From NCBI GenBank assembly GCA_900317285.1, contig ONGA01000009.1, positions 1-64,000 on the forward strand: a stretch of 64,000 bases of DNA. The letters run 5' to 3'. The notes under the pieces were generated by a model, which searched no databases, was not told where the DNA came from, and saw nothing but the letters and a program-made list of their open reading frames with translations. Position 1 is the first letter of the stretch. Every line of letters starts with the position of its first letter. A program made the position numbers and the translations under genes. Below, one piece after another: positions 1 through 8,487 of the stretch. The DNA comes from an uncultured Bacteroidales bacterium (GTDB taxonomy: Bacteria; Bacteroidota; Bacteroidia; Bacteroidales; P3).

Positions 1-471
1 GTTGTCGTCGATGATGAAATGTATCTTCCCGGGGTCGATCTTCGCCTCGAGCTGCCAGCTCATCGCCAGCTTGTCCAGGTCGATCTTTTTCAGCCAGTCG
101 ACTTCCTTGCCCCTGGCATCCACTAGGCTCATCCCCGCGAAATCCTCGGGCTTGGTCTTGTGCTCATTCAGCAGCTTGACACCATTCCAAAAGAGTTCGT
201 CGCTGCGCTTCGCAACCTCACCGTTGCCGGTGACGCAGGTCGCATCGTAGCTCAGGCCGCCGCTGCCGATGCGTGCCGCCACCCGTTCCGTTCCGGCGTA
301 GTAGTGCTTGGTGTAGCCTTTGCTTGTCAGCACCAGGTAGGGCGAGGGGTAGAGGGTGGGGGTGTTGAGGAGGGTGCCAGTGGTCATGAAGTCGGCGTTG
401 ACGTCGGCCGCCTCCCCCGCCCTCCGGCGGACAGGTATCGGGAAAGTGCTGTAATTAGTTGGTTTAGTCAT
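1..471 (-). CDS. Orphan RHS-repeat-associated protein, N-terminal part (cut by window edge)
   Basis: At least 157 codons read from the ATG at 471 to base 1 without a stop, so the C-terminus lies outside the window. Residues 41-69 (YPSPYLVLTSKGYTKHYYAG and following) match the segment found shortly before the core of Bacteroidales RHS/YD proteins, which form large secreted barrels with a variable C-terminal toxin or effector tip. Here the protein starts only about 40 residues before that segment, with no signal peptide and no upstream YD repeats, yet it has its own good promoter 24 nt upstream. It therefore looks like a displaced RHS tip rather than a full RHS gene. The N-terminal 40 residues, rich in Arg and Ala, resemble nothing I recognise. 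Family assignment is fairly secure; function is not. Confidence 0.6.
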   Translation of the reverse strand, partial: MTKPTNYSTFPIPVRRRAGEAADVNADFMTTGTLLNTPTLYPSPYLVLTSKGYTKHYYAGTERVAARIGSGGLSYDATCVTGNGEVAKRSDELFWNGVKLLNEHKTKPEDFAGMSLVDARGKEVDWLKKIDLDKLAMSWQLEAKIDPGKIHFIIDDN

Positions 472-494
472 TGTCAGTTGTCGTTTTCGTGGTG

Positions 495-527
495 CAAAGA
501 TACGAAATATTTCCGGAATGGCAAAAA
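495..527 (-). promoter_or_regulatory. Bacteroidota-type promoter of the RHS gene
   Basis: On the minus strand TATCTTTG (495-502) is preceded by TTTTTG (522-527) with a 19-nt spacer, matching the TTTG-N19-21-TAnnTTTG consensus. The start codon at 471 follows closely. Confidence 0.75.
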
Positions 528-591
528 GATTGTTTGTTGGTGAGCGGGACGGGGACTGGCACCTGTCTCAGTCACTGATGTGTATAACAAT

Positions 592-622
592 AACCCTGGG
601 CGCGGATGTTGTGCCCAGGGTT
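592..622. terminator. Intergenic hairpin downstream of the S41 protease gene
   Basis: Perfect 10-bp inverted repeat AACCCTGGGC / GCCCAGGGTT with an 11-nt loop. The T-run (625-633) lies on the plus-strand side although both flanking genes are on the minus strand, so on the gene strand it is a stem preceded by an A-run. It probably ends or protects the protease mRNA. Confidence 0.5.
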
Positions 623-653
623 GGATTTTTTTTGAAAGGATGGATTGGGTGGG

Positions 654-2261
654 TTAGCGGCGGAGCTGGAGGAGGGCGGCGTTGTAGCCGTCGTCGAAGT
701 CTTTCATGACCATGTAGTAGTAGTCGATGCCGAAGAGGTCGCGGGCGACCTGGGCTTTGAGCATGAGGCGCAAGTAGTTGTCGCTATGGGCGGTGCGCTC
801 GGGTTCGAGGGCTTCCTTTTCGGTGTCGCGCACGACGCCCTTCTCGATGGCTGCGGCGGCGAGAAGGCTGTCGAGGCCGAAGGAGTCGTAGTTGGCAAGG
901 AAGTCGTTGAAGGTCTTCACCTGGGGCATGCCTCTGTGGGTGTCGGCCCACTGCATGGGGAAGGTGTTGAGGAGACCCTTGCCGCGGAGGGAGATGTAGT
1001 AGTCGGAGAGGCGCATGGTGTCAATGGGCACAAAGATGTCGGGCATGATGCCACCGCCGCCATAGACAGTGCGGCCGTGAGCCGTTCTATAACGCAAGGA
1101 ATCAGCAAAATGTATGGAGTCGGCATTGACGAGTTCGCCATGTTTGTAGCGCTGCGAGAGGTCGTCGCGGTAGGCGTCGGAGCCGCCGTCGTAGGGGCGC
1201 TGGATGCAGCGGCCGGAGGGGGTGTAGTAGCGTGCGGTGGTGAGGCGCACCTGACCGCCGTCTTTGAGCTGCATCATACGCTGTACCAATCCTTTGCCGA
1301 AGGAGCGGCGACCGATGACGATGCCGCGGTCCCAGTCCTGGATGGCGCCGGAGAGGATTTCGGATGCCGAGGCGGAGCCTTCGTCGATGAGGACGGCGAG
1401 GCGCCCGTCGCGGAAGTTGCCGCGCGAGTTGGCACGGAAGTCCTGACGGGGTGAGCGGCGCCCTTCGGTGTAGACAATCAACTGTCCGCGCGAGAGGAAC
1501 TCGTTGGCCATGCCGTAGGCGATGTCAAGGTAGCCGCCGGTGTTGCCGCGGAGATCGAGGATGAGTGCCGTCATGCCTTGTTTCTTCAAAGATTTCAGCG
1601 CCTTGCGGAATTCGTCGACAGAGGTGCGCGCGAAGCGAACGAGGCGGATGTAGCCGATGGTGTCGTCGGCCATGAAGTAGGTGTCGATGGAATAGATGGG
1701 GACCTTGTCGCGCGTGATTTCGAAGTTGTAGACGGTGCCCTGGCGGAGGATGTCGATGGAGACGACGGTGCCTTTCTTGCCGCGCAGGTGCTTGAAAACG
1801 AAGTTATTGTTGATACTGTCGCCTGTGGCAGGACTGCCGTCGATGCGGATGAGCTTGTCGCCCACCATGATGCCGACTTTCTCGGAGGGGCCTCCATCGA
1901 TGACGGAGCCCACAACTATCGTATCGTCAATGATTTGGAAGGAGATGCCGACGCCTTCGAAGTTACCCTCGAGCCCCTCGTTGGCCCGTTGGACGTCCTT
2001 GGCGGGGATGTACATGCTGTGAGGGTCGAGGGCCTTGAGCATGGCCTTGATGGCTTCCTCGCCCATGCGGTCCATGTCGGGGGCATCGACGTAGTTGCCG
2101 TCGATGAGGGACATGACCTCGTCGACACGGAGCTGTCCGGCGCTGGCGGTGTCGGGGATGACGGGCTTCTGGGCGCGAAGGGAATTGAGAATTGAAAATT
2201 GAGAAGTGAGGATTATGCTGACGCAGAGCAGGATTTTGGTAGTGTGGTTTTTATGTAACAT
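654..2261 (-). CDS. S41 family C-terminal processing (tail-specific) protease
   Basis: A 535-residue exported serine protease. It has an N-terminal signal peptide, a PDZ domain at about residues 101-181, and an S41 catalytic domain. DLRGNTGG (236-243), the GSASASE serine motif (295-301) and the lysine of SFGKGLVQ (Lys323) form the expected Ser/Lys dyad. Family members degrade or trim envelope proteins from their C-termini. The ATG at 2261 is preferred over an in-frame TTG at 2273. Part of the signal peptide (FSILNS) is encoded by a heptanucleotide repeat tract. The gene lies 29 nt after aguA, so it is probably the third gene of the aguB-aguA transcript; a role in the same pathway is not implied. 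Confidence 0.9.
   Translation of the reverse strand: MLHKNHTTKILLCVSIILTSQFSILNSLRAQKPVIPDTASAGQLRVDEVMSLIDGNYVDAPDMDRMGEEAIKAMLKALDPHSMYIPAKDVQRANEGLEGNFEGVGISFQIIDDTIVVGSVIDGGPSEKVGIMVGDKLIRIDGSPATGDSINNNFVFKHLRGKKGTVVSIDILRQGTVYNFEITRDKVPIYSIDTYFMADDTIGYIRLVRFARTSVDEFRKALKSLKKQGMTALILDLRGNTGGYLDIAYGMANEFLSRGQLIVYTEGRRSPRQDFRANSRGNFRDGRLAVLIDEGSASASEILSGAIQDWDRGIVIGRRSFGKGLVQRMMQLKDGGQVRLTTARYYTPSGRCIQRPYDGGSDAYRDDLSQRYKHGELVNADSIHFADSLRYRTAHGRTVYGGGGIMPDIFVPIDTMRLSDYYISLRGKGLLNTFPMQWADTHRGMPQVKTFNDFLANYDSFGLDSLLAAAAIEKGVVRDTEKEALEPERTAHSDNYLRLMLKAQVARDLFGIDYYYMVMKDFDDGYNAALLQLRR
2182..2211. repeat. Heptanucleotide repeat tract inside the S41 signal peptide
   Basis: Plus strand reads TTGAGAA-TTGAAAA-TTGAGAA-GTGAGGA. 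On the coding (minus) strand it is open and gives FSILNS-like residues in the signal-peptide region. Confidence 0.7.
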
Positions 2262-2290
2262 TTTGAATTTCAATTTTCAATTTCCAATTT
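2262..2290. repeat. Heptanucleotide repeat tract in the aguA-S41 spacer
   Basis: Plus strand reads GAATTTC-AATTTTC-AATTTCC-AATTTTC. It has the opposite orientation to the tract at 2182-2211 and fills most of the 29-bp intergenic spacer, so the two form an inverted pair about 50 bp apart. Confidence 0.7.
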
Positions 2291-3334
2291 TCATTTAATA
2301 ATGGCTGGCATTTGCTGGGAGAGGCAGTGGAAGGAGCCAAGGCCCCAGATGATGTCGGTGGAGTCGATGCCGATGATTTCACGATCGGGGAAGCAAGCCT
2401 CAAGGATGTAGGCGGCTTCATTGTCGGCGAGGCAACGATAGGTGGGGAATATCACCTTATCGTTGGCGATGTAGAAGTTGGCGTAGGAGGCCGGAAGTCG
2501 CTGATTGTCATAGAATACCACGTCGGGCATGGGCATCTCGACGATGGTGGGCTGCTTGCCGTTGGCGAGGCGGCAGCGCTTGAGCATGCGGAGGTTCTTC
2601 TGAAGGGGCTCGTAGTTCTCGTCCCAGGTGTCTTCCTCGACGACAGTGAGGATGGTGTCGGGAGAGACGAAACGGGTGAGGTCGTCGACATGTCCGTCGG
2701 TGTCGTCACCCACGATTCCCTCGCCAAGCCAGATGATATTTTCAACACCGTAATAATCTCTAAGATAGCCTTCTATCTGGTCTTGATTCAAGTGGGGGTT
2801 TCGGTTGGGATTGAGCAGGCAGGAGGTGGTGGTGAGGAGGTCGCCACAGCCGTTGACATCGATGCTGCCGCCTTCCATCACGATACCGGGAGAGAAGAGC
2901 GGGAGGTCGGGCATGAGGTTATGGATGTGCACGGGCACCTCAGTATCAAGCTCATAGGAATATTTACCGCCCCATGCGTTGTGGTTCCAGTTGACGATGG
3001 CACGCGACTTAGAGTCGTTGTGATTGAGAAGGAAAGCAGGACCGTGATCGCGGCACCAAGCATCGTTGCTTGGAATGATATGCAGACTGATATTCTGCAT
3101 ATTGCAATCTATTTTTTCAAGTTCTGCTTTAACATGCTTGAGCATAGCCTCATCATCGACATTGATGTGCACCCTCTCGCCCTCGGCAAGGGTTTTGACG
3201 AAGAGATGATACGAGGGGTAGATGGTCTCAATCTTGCCCGGCCAGGAGTCGGGATTCTTGGGATAGGTGAGCCAAGTTGCCTCGTGGCGTGCCCATTCGG
3301 CGGGCATGAAAAAACCTTGTTCTTTGGGGGTCAT
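2291..3334 (-). CDS. aguA: Agmatine deiminase
   Basis: 347 residues of the Porphyromonas-type peptidylarginine deiminase fold. The predicted reaction is agmatine to N-carbamoylputrescine plus ammonia in the cytoplasm. Visible active-site elements are WCRDHGP (93-99), MEGGSID (153-159), HVDD (215-218) and the nucleophilic cysteine in FHCLSQQ (Cys337), all in family order. Length matches bacterial AguA. The ATG at 3334 is used; a TTG two codons upstream is less likely. The next enzyme of the pathway, AguB, is encoded 35 bp upstream on the same strand, which supports the assignment over a protein deiminase. Confidence 0.92.
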   Translation of the reverse strand: MTPKEQGFFMPAEWARHEATWLTYPKNPDSWPGKIETIYPSYHLFVKTLAEGERVHINVDDEAMLKHVKAELEKIDCNMQNISLHIIPSNDAWCRDHGPAFLLNHNDSKSRAIVNWNHNAWGGKYSYELDTEVPVHIHNLMPDLPLFSPGIVMEGGSIDVNGCGDLLTTTSCLLNPNRNPHLNQDQIEGYLRDYYGVENIIWLGEGIVGDDTDGHVDDLTRFVSPDTILTVVEEDTWDENYEPLQKNLRMLKRCRLANGKQPTIVEMPMPDVVFYDNQRLPASYANFYIANDKVIFPTYRCLADNEAAYILEACFPDREIIGIDSTDIIWGLGSFHCLSQQMPAIIK

Positions 3335-3369
3335 TTTCAACTAAAAGTTAAGAGTTAAAAGGTTAAGAG
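3335..3369. repeat. Heptad repeat spacer between aguB and aguA
   Basis: The spacer consists of AACTAAA/AGTTAAG-like units about 7 nt apart, one of the intra-operon heptad tracts in this window. Confidence 0.55.
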
Positions 3370-4233
3370 TCAGTCGATATAGCGATTGAGAATGGGTTGA
3401 TAAGAGTCGATGCGGCGGTCGCGGAAATAGGGCCAGTGGCGGCGGTAGTGGTCGGTCTCGTCGAGGTCAAGCTCTTCGACATGCAGGGCTTCCTCGAGGT
3501 GGGGAGCCTGATAGAGGATGCGTCCGAAAGCGTTGGTGATGAAGCTGCCACCCCAGAACTGCATGCCGCCCTCGAGACCAGTGCGGTTGACGCTCACCAC
3601 AGGGACACCGTTGGCGACGGCGTGGCTGCGCTGGATGGTCTGCCAGGCGTCGTATTGCTCGCGGTTATCATGCTCATTCTGACGCACATCCCAACCAATG
3701 GCAGTGGGATAGAAGAGAATCTGCGCGCCCATGAGAGCGGTGATGCGGGAGGCTTCGGGGTACCACTGGTCCCAGCAGATGAGCACGCCGATGGTTGCGA
3801 ACTTGGTCTTGAAAACCTTGTAGCCGAGGTCTCCCGGGGTGAAGTAGAACTTCTCGTAATAGCCAGGGTCGTCGGGGATGTGCATCTTGCGGTATTTGCC
3901 GAGGTAGGAGCCGTCGGCATCGATGACTGCCGTGGTGTTATGGTACAGTCCCTCAGCGCGTTTCTCGAACATGGAGCAGACTATCACGACGCCAAGTTCC
4001 TTGGCGAGGGCCATGAAATGGCGGGTGGTGGGACCGTCGGGGATGGGCTCGGCGAGTGCGAAATTCTGATAGCGCTCCTCGTCGCAAAAATAGAGCGAAG
4101 CAAAAAGCTCCTGGAGACATATGATCTGGGCGCCGTCGGCAGCCAACTGCCGTACTTTTTCTGTGTAGCGCTCAATGTTTTGTGATTTGTTTTCGACGCA
4201 GCTCATCTGCGCAATTCCCACTTTTACTTTCAT
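3370..4233 (-). CDS. aguB: N-carbamoylputrescine amidase
   Basis: 287-residue nitrilase-superfamily hydrolase that converts N-carbamoylputrescine to putrescine, CO2 and ammonia. The Glu-Lys-Cys triad is visible as Glu42 in CLQELF, Lys116 in YRKMHIP and Cys153 in LICWDQW. The ATG at 4233 gives the family N-terminus MKVKVGIAQ; an upstream in-frame extension would cross the promoter. It is first in an operon with aguA and the S41 protease. Together AguB and AguA form the agmatine branch of putrescine synthesis; no arginine decarboxylase is in the window. Confidence 0.93.
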   Translation of the reverse strand: MKVKVGIAQMSCVENKSQNIERYTEKVRQLAADGAQIICLQELFASLYFCDEERYQNFALAEPIPDGPTTRHFMALAKELGVVIVCSMFEKRAEGLYHNTTAVIDADGSYLGKYRKMHIPDDPGYYEKFYFTPGDLGYKVFKTKFATIGVLICWDQWYPEASRITALMGAQILFYPTAIGWDVRQNEHDNREQYDAWQTIQRSHAVANGVPVVSVNRTGLEGGMQFWGGSFITNAFGRILYQAPHLEEALHVEELDLDETDHYRRHWPYFRDRRIDSYQPILNRYID

Positions 4234-4256
4234 CTTTTTTCGCGTGTTTGAGGGTG

Positions 4257-4264
4257 CAAAAATA
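4257..4264 (-). promoter_or_regulatory. -7 element of the aguB-aguA promoter
   Basis: Minus-strand TATTTTTG, 23 nt upstream of the aguB ATG. The -33 region is weak (ATTTTC at the expected distance). Confidence 0.6.
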
Positions 4265-4288
4265 CAAAAAAATGGCGACATGGGAAAA

Positions 4289-4296
4289 TAATTTTG
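4289..4296 (+). promoter_or_regulatory. -7 element of the TPR gene promoter
   Basis: Plus-strand TAATTTTG, 41 nt before the ATG at 4338, divergent from the aguB promoter. No clear -33 element. Confidence 0.5.
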
Positions 4297-4337
4297 CCAA
4301 AAGCAATAAAAGAGGCGCGGCGCCGTTATGGGAAAGA

Positions 4338-5447
4338 ATGAAGAAGAAACTGAGCATACTCGGATGCCTGCTTGCGGCGGGGCTGTGCGCCCTAGCGCAG
4401 GGGAGCCTGGAGAAGGGACTCAGTGCCGACGCCAAAGGACTCAACGAGCTGGCAGAGAAGTACTACCGCGAGGCCGTGGACACCAATGCGCAGGCACGCC
4501 TGCGGCTGGGATTGCTGCTGGAACGCAAGGAGCACTTCAAAGAAGCCTCGCAATGGCTTGCCAAAAGCGACAGCAGCACGCTGGCAATGACACACTTGGC
4601 AGTATGCCTGGCGGAGCAGTACCGGTGGCCGGAAGCGCGACGTGCCGCCGAGATAGCCATCGAGAGCGCCGGTAGCCACGACAGTCTGCTGCGTGCCTCA
4701 GCCATGGCGACCCTCGCACTGACCTACTGCACCGACGAGAACTACACCAACGCCCTCAGTTGGGCACACAAGGCACAGCGAGAGGACCCCAAATCGGCAA
4801 GGGCGCATAACGTAGTGGGAATCATCAGCTTTTACAAAGGCAACGAAAACGAAGCCATTCAGAGCTTCAAGAAAGCCCTGCAAGTGGACCCGAAAAACAT
4901 CGACGCATACTTCAACCTGGGAACCGTCTACTGCTACCGGAACCGTTATGAGCTGGCAATCAGCACCCTTAAGAACGGACTGAAAGTAGAACGGAACTCC
5001 ATCAAACTCATCTACTGCCTCGGCTGGGCCTACCTGCTGAAAGGCGAGAAAGAGCATGCCATCGAATGCCTGGAGACGGTGATTCGCTACGACAGCAGCT
5101 ACGTGAATGCCTACAACCGCCTGGGAGACATCCATTATGGGAATGCCGACTACAACCAGGCCATTGCCTGCTACCGCAAAGCCAGCCAGATAGCCCCCAC
5201 CCTCAGCGAGCCCTACCGCCTGATGGGACGCACCTACGCCGAGAAGGGCGAATTCGGGAAAGCGCTGAGAAACTACCAGAAGGCAGTGGAAATCAACAAA
5301 AAAGACGCCGAGACCTACTGCAAGATAGCCGAACTCTACGCCAAGCAGAAGCAACCCAAACGCGAGCAGGCGAACTACAAGCGTGCCGCCAAACTGGGGC
5401 ATGCCGAAGCGCAGAAATGGTGCACCCAACGAGGCATAGCCTATTGA
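4338..5447 (+). CDS. Secreted tetratricopeptide-repeat protein
   Basis: 369 residues: a signal peptide (MKKKLSILGCLLAAGLCALA) followed by about nine TPR-like helical hairpins. The clearest lie around NIDAYFNLGTVYCYRNRYEL and YVNAYNRLGDIHYGNADYNQ. No catalytic domain is visible; TPR arrays are protein-interaction scaffolds, here probably periplasmic. The ATG at 4338 is chosen because it begins the signal peptide; upstream codons in this frame overlap the divergent promoters. It is followed 17 nt later by the prenyl synthase gene, probably co-transcribed. The partner is unknown. Confidence 0.8.
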   Translation: MKKKLSILGCLLAAGLCALAQGSLEKGLSADAKGLNELAEKYYREAVDTNAQARLRLGLLLERKEHFKEASQWLAKSDSSTLAMTHLAVCLAEQYRWPEARRAAEIAIESAGSHDSLLRASAMATLALTYCTDENYTNALSWAHKAQREDPKSARAHNVVGIISFYKGNENEAIQSFKKALQVDPKNIDAYFNLGTVYCYRNRYELAISTLKNGLKVERNSIKLIYCLGWAYLLKGEKEHAIECLETVIRYDSSYVNAYNRLGDIHYGNADYNQAIACYRKASQIAPTLSEPYRLMGRTYAEKGEFGKALRNYQKAVEINKKDAETYCKIAELYAKQKQPKREQANYKRAAKLGHAEAQKWCTQRGIAY

Positions 5448-5464
5448 CAACAATAATATATATA

Positions 5465-6439
5465 ATGTACAATATAAAATATTATTTGGACAAAGTATCG
5501 CAGATCTTCGCCGAAGAGAAATTCTGTGCCGAACCTGCGGAATTGTATGACCCCATAGACTACACGCTGCGGCTTGGCGGCAAACGCATCCGCCCTACCC
5601 TGCTGCTGGCAGCCAACGGCATGTTTGGCGGCGACGAGAGTCTGGTGCGTGACGCAGCCCTTGGCATCGAGACCTTCCACAACTTCACCCTTCTGCACGA
5701 CGACCTGATGGACCGTTCGCCCCTGCGCCGCGGACAGCCCACGGTCTATGCCAAATGGGACGAGAACACCGCCATATTGAGCGGCGACACCATGTTCGCC
5801 CTTGCCTGGCGCTATTTCCTGCGACAACCGACTCCGCGCCTGCGTGACATTCTGAACTGCTTCAACGAAACCGCCATCGAGGTGTGCGAGGGACAGCAGT
5901 ACGACATGAACTTCGAGAGACGCAGCGACGTCACCATCGACGAATACATGATGATGATTAGAAAGAAAACGGCGGTGCTGCTTGCCGGAGCGCTGAAGAT
6001 TGGCGCCCTCTATGCAGGTGCCCCTGATGGGGAGACTGAGAAGCTCTACCGTTTCGGCATCCACATGGGGCTTGCCTTCCAACTGCAGGACGACCTGCTC
6101 GACGGCTACGGCGACACGGCAGTATTCGGCAAAAAGACCGGGCAGGACATCCGTGACAACAAGAAAACTTACCTGCCATTGAGAGCCATGCAACTGTGCA
6201 ACGCCAGCCAACGGCAACGCCTTGCCGACTTCTTTGGCGGAAAAGTCGACGACGAAGAGGAGAAAGTGCGCCAGGTGCTTGCCCTCTACGAGGAAATCCA
6301 TTTAAAACCGGAAATCGAGAAAGCCATTGCAGAGGAGTTTGCGAAAAGCATCCGCACGCTGGATGAAATCAAGGTTGATGAGGAGAAGAAAACACCCCTC
6401 CGGGAGATGCTCGAAACGTTAAATGGACGAAAAAAATGA
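5465..6439 (+). CDS. Polyprenyl (isoprenyl) diphosphate synthase
   Basis: 324-residue all-alpha trans-prenyltransferase that condenses isopentenyl diphosphate with allylic diphosphates. Key motifs are GGKRIRP (38-44), the first aspartate-rich motif DDLMD (79-83) and the second DDLLD (209-213), which bind Mg2+-diphosphate. Chain length (farnesyl, geranylgeranyl or octaprenyl) cannot be read reliably, so no symbol is given. The product would feed quinone or undecaprenyl-carrier synthesis. The ATG at 5465 gives the family N-terminus. No other isoprenoid genes are adjacent. Confidence 0.9.
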   Translation: MYNIKYYLDKVSQIFAEEKFCAEPAELYDPIDYTLRLGGKRIRPTLLLAANGMFGGDESLVRDAALGIETFHNFTLLHDDLMDRSPLRRGQPTVYAKWDENTAILSGDTMFALAWRYFLRQPTPRLRDILNCFNETAIEVCEGQQYDMNFERRSDVTIDEYMMMIRKKTAVLLAGALKIGALYAGAPDGETEKLYRFGIHMGLAFQLQDDLLDGYGDTAVFGKKTGQDIRDNKKTYLPLRAMQLCNASQRQRLADFFGGKVDDEEEKVRQVLALYEEIHLKPEIEKAIAEEFAKSIRTLDEIKVDEEKKTPLREMLETLNGRKK

Positions 6440-6444
6440 CTTTT

Positions 6445-6476
6445 TTTGGTTAGTTTAAAAAATTGGTGTATATTTG
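6445..6476 (+). promoter_or_regulatory. Promoter of the ExbB/ExbD operon
   Basis: TTTG (6445-6448, end of a T-run) and TATATTTG (6469-6476) with a 20-nt spacer, an essentially perfect Bacteroidota promoter. An AT-rich leader of about 55 nt precedes the ATG at 6538. Confidence 0.8.
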
Positions 6477-6537
6477 CAAATAATTGGCAGACAACGAAAT
6501 TTAAATAAACAATTAATAATCAACACACTAACACATT

Positions 6538-7362
6538 ATGAAAAAAGTAATCGCTTTGATGTCAATAGTAGGTTTATTGACATTTGCCAACTTCAACGGC
6601 GTGATGGCCCAGGATGCCGCCAACGCTGAAGCCACCGAACAGGTAGCCGCCACCACCGACAGCGCTGCCGCCGAGGCCGTCGAGGCTGAAGCCACCGCTG
6701 AGGAGACCGCCGCTGCTCCCGTCGACGACACCAAGTCGTTCCACCAGGTGCTGAAAGAGAAGTACATCCAGGGTGGTGCCGGTTGGATGACCCCCGTGCT
6801 CCTCTGCCTTATCTTCGGTATGGCTCTGATTATCGAGCGTATCCTTTACCTGAACATGGCCACAACCAACGTCAAGAAACTCCTCGACGGCATTGAGGAG
6901 AACGTCAAGGGCGGCAACTACGAGGGTGCCAAAGAGCTCTGCCGCAACACCCGCGGTCCCGTTGCCAGCATCTTCTACCAGGGTCTTGACCGTATGGATC
7001 AGGGTCTTGAGAACGTTGAGAAGGCTGTCACCAGCTACGGTGGTGTCCAGATGGCCCGCCTTGAGAACAACCTCACCTGGATTGGCCTGTTCATCGCCCT
7101 TGCTCCTTCCTTCGGATTCCTTGGCACCGTTGTCGGTATGGTGCAGGCCTTCGATGACATCGAAGTCGCTGGTGATATCAGCCCGACCGTCGTTGCTGGC
7201 GGTATGAAAGTGGCTCTGTTGACCACCATCTTCGGTCTCGTTGTCGCTATCATCCTTCAGATTTTCTACAACTACATCCTCACCAAGATCGAGAGCCTTG
7301 TCGACCAGATGGAAGACGGTAGCATCTCCTTCATGGACATCCTCGTGAAGTACCACAAATAA
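6538..7362 (+). CDS. exbB: MotA/TolQ/ExbB proton channel protein
   Basis: 274 residues. A signal peptide ends near VMAQ, then an Ala/Glu-rich linker of about 40 residues, then three membrane segments (about 80-100, 180-205, 222-245) in the ExbB arrangement. Proton-motive force captured by ExbB/ExbD pentamer-dimer motors is passed to TonB (or Tol) for outer-membrane transport. The cleavable signal and acidic linker are additions to the minimal ExbB fold and are seen in Bacteroidota homologues. First of a four-gene operon with a small membrane protein and two ExbD proteins; no tonB gene is in the window. Confidence 0.9.
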   Translation: MKKVIALMSIVGLLTFANFNGVMAQDAANAEATEQVAATTDSAAAEAVEAEATAEETAAAPVDDTKSFHQVLKEKYIQGGAGWMTPVLLCLIFGMALIIERILYLNMATTNVKKLLDGIEENVKGGNYEGAKELCRNTRGPVASIFYQGLDRMDQGLENVEKAVTSYGGVQMARLENNLTWIGLFIALAPSFGFLGTVVGMVQAFDDIEVAGDISPTVVAGGMKVALLTTIFGLVVAIILQIFYNYILTKIESLVDQMEDGSISFMDILVKYHK

Positions 7363-7437
7363 TGGTTCCGATTCCTAAAATTTAGGAATTAGATTAGGAG
7401 TTAAACCCTTAAACTTAAACTAAAAAAAAGAACCATT

Positions 7438-7914
7438 ATGAAAGAGATAACCGATAAACTCATCACCTATGTTGGTTTAGGCGTTGCCCTCGTGTGCCTT
7501 GTGCTCGCGATCCTCTTCGCCATGGCCAACGGCAGCGATGTGAAAACCCTCGACATGGTTCAGAAAGGTGGTCTGTTTGACACCATCTACTGGATTCTCA
7601 TGGCCCTGGTGTGCATTTCCATCGTCGCCATCATCATCTTCCTGTGCATCAAACTTGCCGACCGCTTCAAGAATGTCCCCGGTTATGCCAAGAAGTTCTT
7701 CATCATCCTTGGTGTTGCCATCGTTGTTTGCGCCGCCAGCTTCCTGCTTGCCAAAGGCAACGACGTAACCCTGGCCCTGATGGAGAAAAACGACATTACT
7801 GAAGGCACCTCCAAACTCATCGGTGCCGCATGTATCCTTGTCTACTTCCTTGTGGGCGGTGCAGCATGCTGCATTATCTACTCCGAAGTTGCCAAATCGC
7901 TTAAAAAGAAATAA
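7438..7914 (+). CDS. Four-TM membrane protein between ExbB and ExbD
   Basis: 158 residues with four predicted membrane segments (about 11-29, 50-70, 85-105, 130-152) and short polar connections. I recognise no named domain. Its fixed place between exbB and exbD suggests an accessory of the energy-transduction motor, but that rests on context only. It is preceded by a 75-nt AT-rich spacer and ends three bases before exbD. Confidence 0.75.
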   Translation: MKEITDKLITYVGLGVALVCLVLAILFAMANGSDVKTLDMVQKGGLFDTIYWILMALVCISIVAIIIFLCIKLADRFKNVPGYAKKFFIILGVAIVVCAASFLLAKGNDVTLALMEKNDITEGTSKLIGAACILVYFLVGGAACCIIYSEVAKSLKKK

Positions 7915-7917
7915 GGT

Positions 7918-8487
7918 ATGGCTAGAAAAACTCCTGGACTGAACACAAGCTCGATGTCCGATATCTCGTTCCTGTTGCTGGCCTTCTTCCTGATGGTCTC
8001 CAACATCAACAGCGATATGGGTATCGCGCGCAAGCTCCCGCCTCCCCTGCCGGAGAATGTCGATCCGCCAGAAGTTCGCGAGCGCAATATCTTCGTTGTG
8101 ATGGTCAACAAAGACGACCGGTTGCTCTTTAACACGGAGTACGGTCGCATCGAAGACTTGAAGGACCGTGCCAAGGAATTCCTCGGCAACCCCAACAACG
8201 ACATCCACATGCCAGAAAAGACTCCCACTGATATTCCAGGTCTCGGCACTTACGATGTCTCGAAAGGCGTTATCTCGCTCCGCAACGACCGTGGTACATC
8301 CTACGACATGTACCTGCAGGTGCAGAACGAACTTACCGCCGCCATCAACGAAATGCGCGACGAACTGTCCACTACCCGTTTCGGCAAAAAATATGTCGAC
8401 CTTAACGAAACCCAACGCAAAGCCGTAGAGCAGGCCATCCCGATGGCCATCTCCGAGGCCGAGCCCACAAAGATTGGAGGTAAATAA
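7918..8487 (+). CDS. exbD: ExbD/TolR family protein (first copy)
   Basis: 189 residues: a short cytoplasmic N-terminus, one membrane helix near residues 18-36 beginning with the conserved aspartate of SDISFLLLAFF, then a periplasmic domain. ExbD dimers sit inside the ExbB pore and the membrane aspartate carries protons. It overlaps the next exbD by one base (TAATG). Two diverged ExbD paralogues suggest a heterodimer or motors for different receptors. Confidence 0.9.
   Translation: MARKTPGLNTSSMSDISFLLLAFFLMVSNINSDMGIARKLPPPLPENVDPPEVRERNIFVVMVNKDDRLLFNTEYGRIEDLKDRAKEFLGNPNNDIHMPEKTPTDIPGLGTYDVSKGVISLRNDRGTSYDMYLQVQNELTAAINEMRDELSTTRFGKKYVDLNETQRKAVEQAIPMAISEAEPTKIGGK

Noticed and set aside
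592..622. Plus-strand rho-independent terminator
   Set aside because: There is no plus-strand gene upstream that it could serve; kept only as a hairpin downstream of the minus-strand protease gene.
645..2195. Plus-strand frames of 200-270 codons
   Set aside because: Mirror frames of the S41 protease; no start context or family match.
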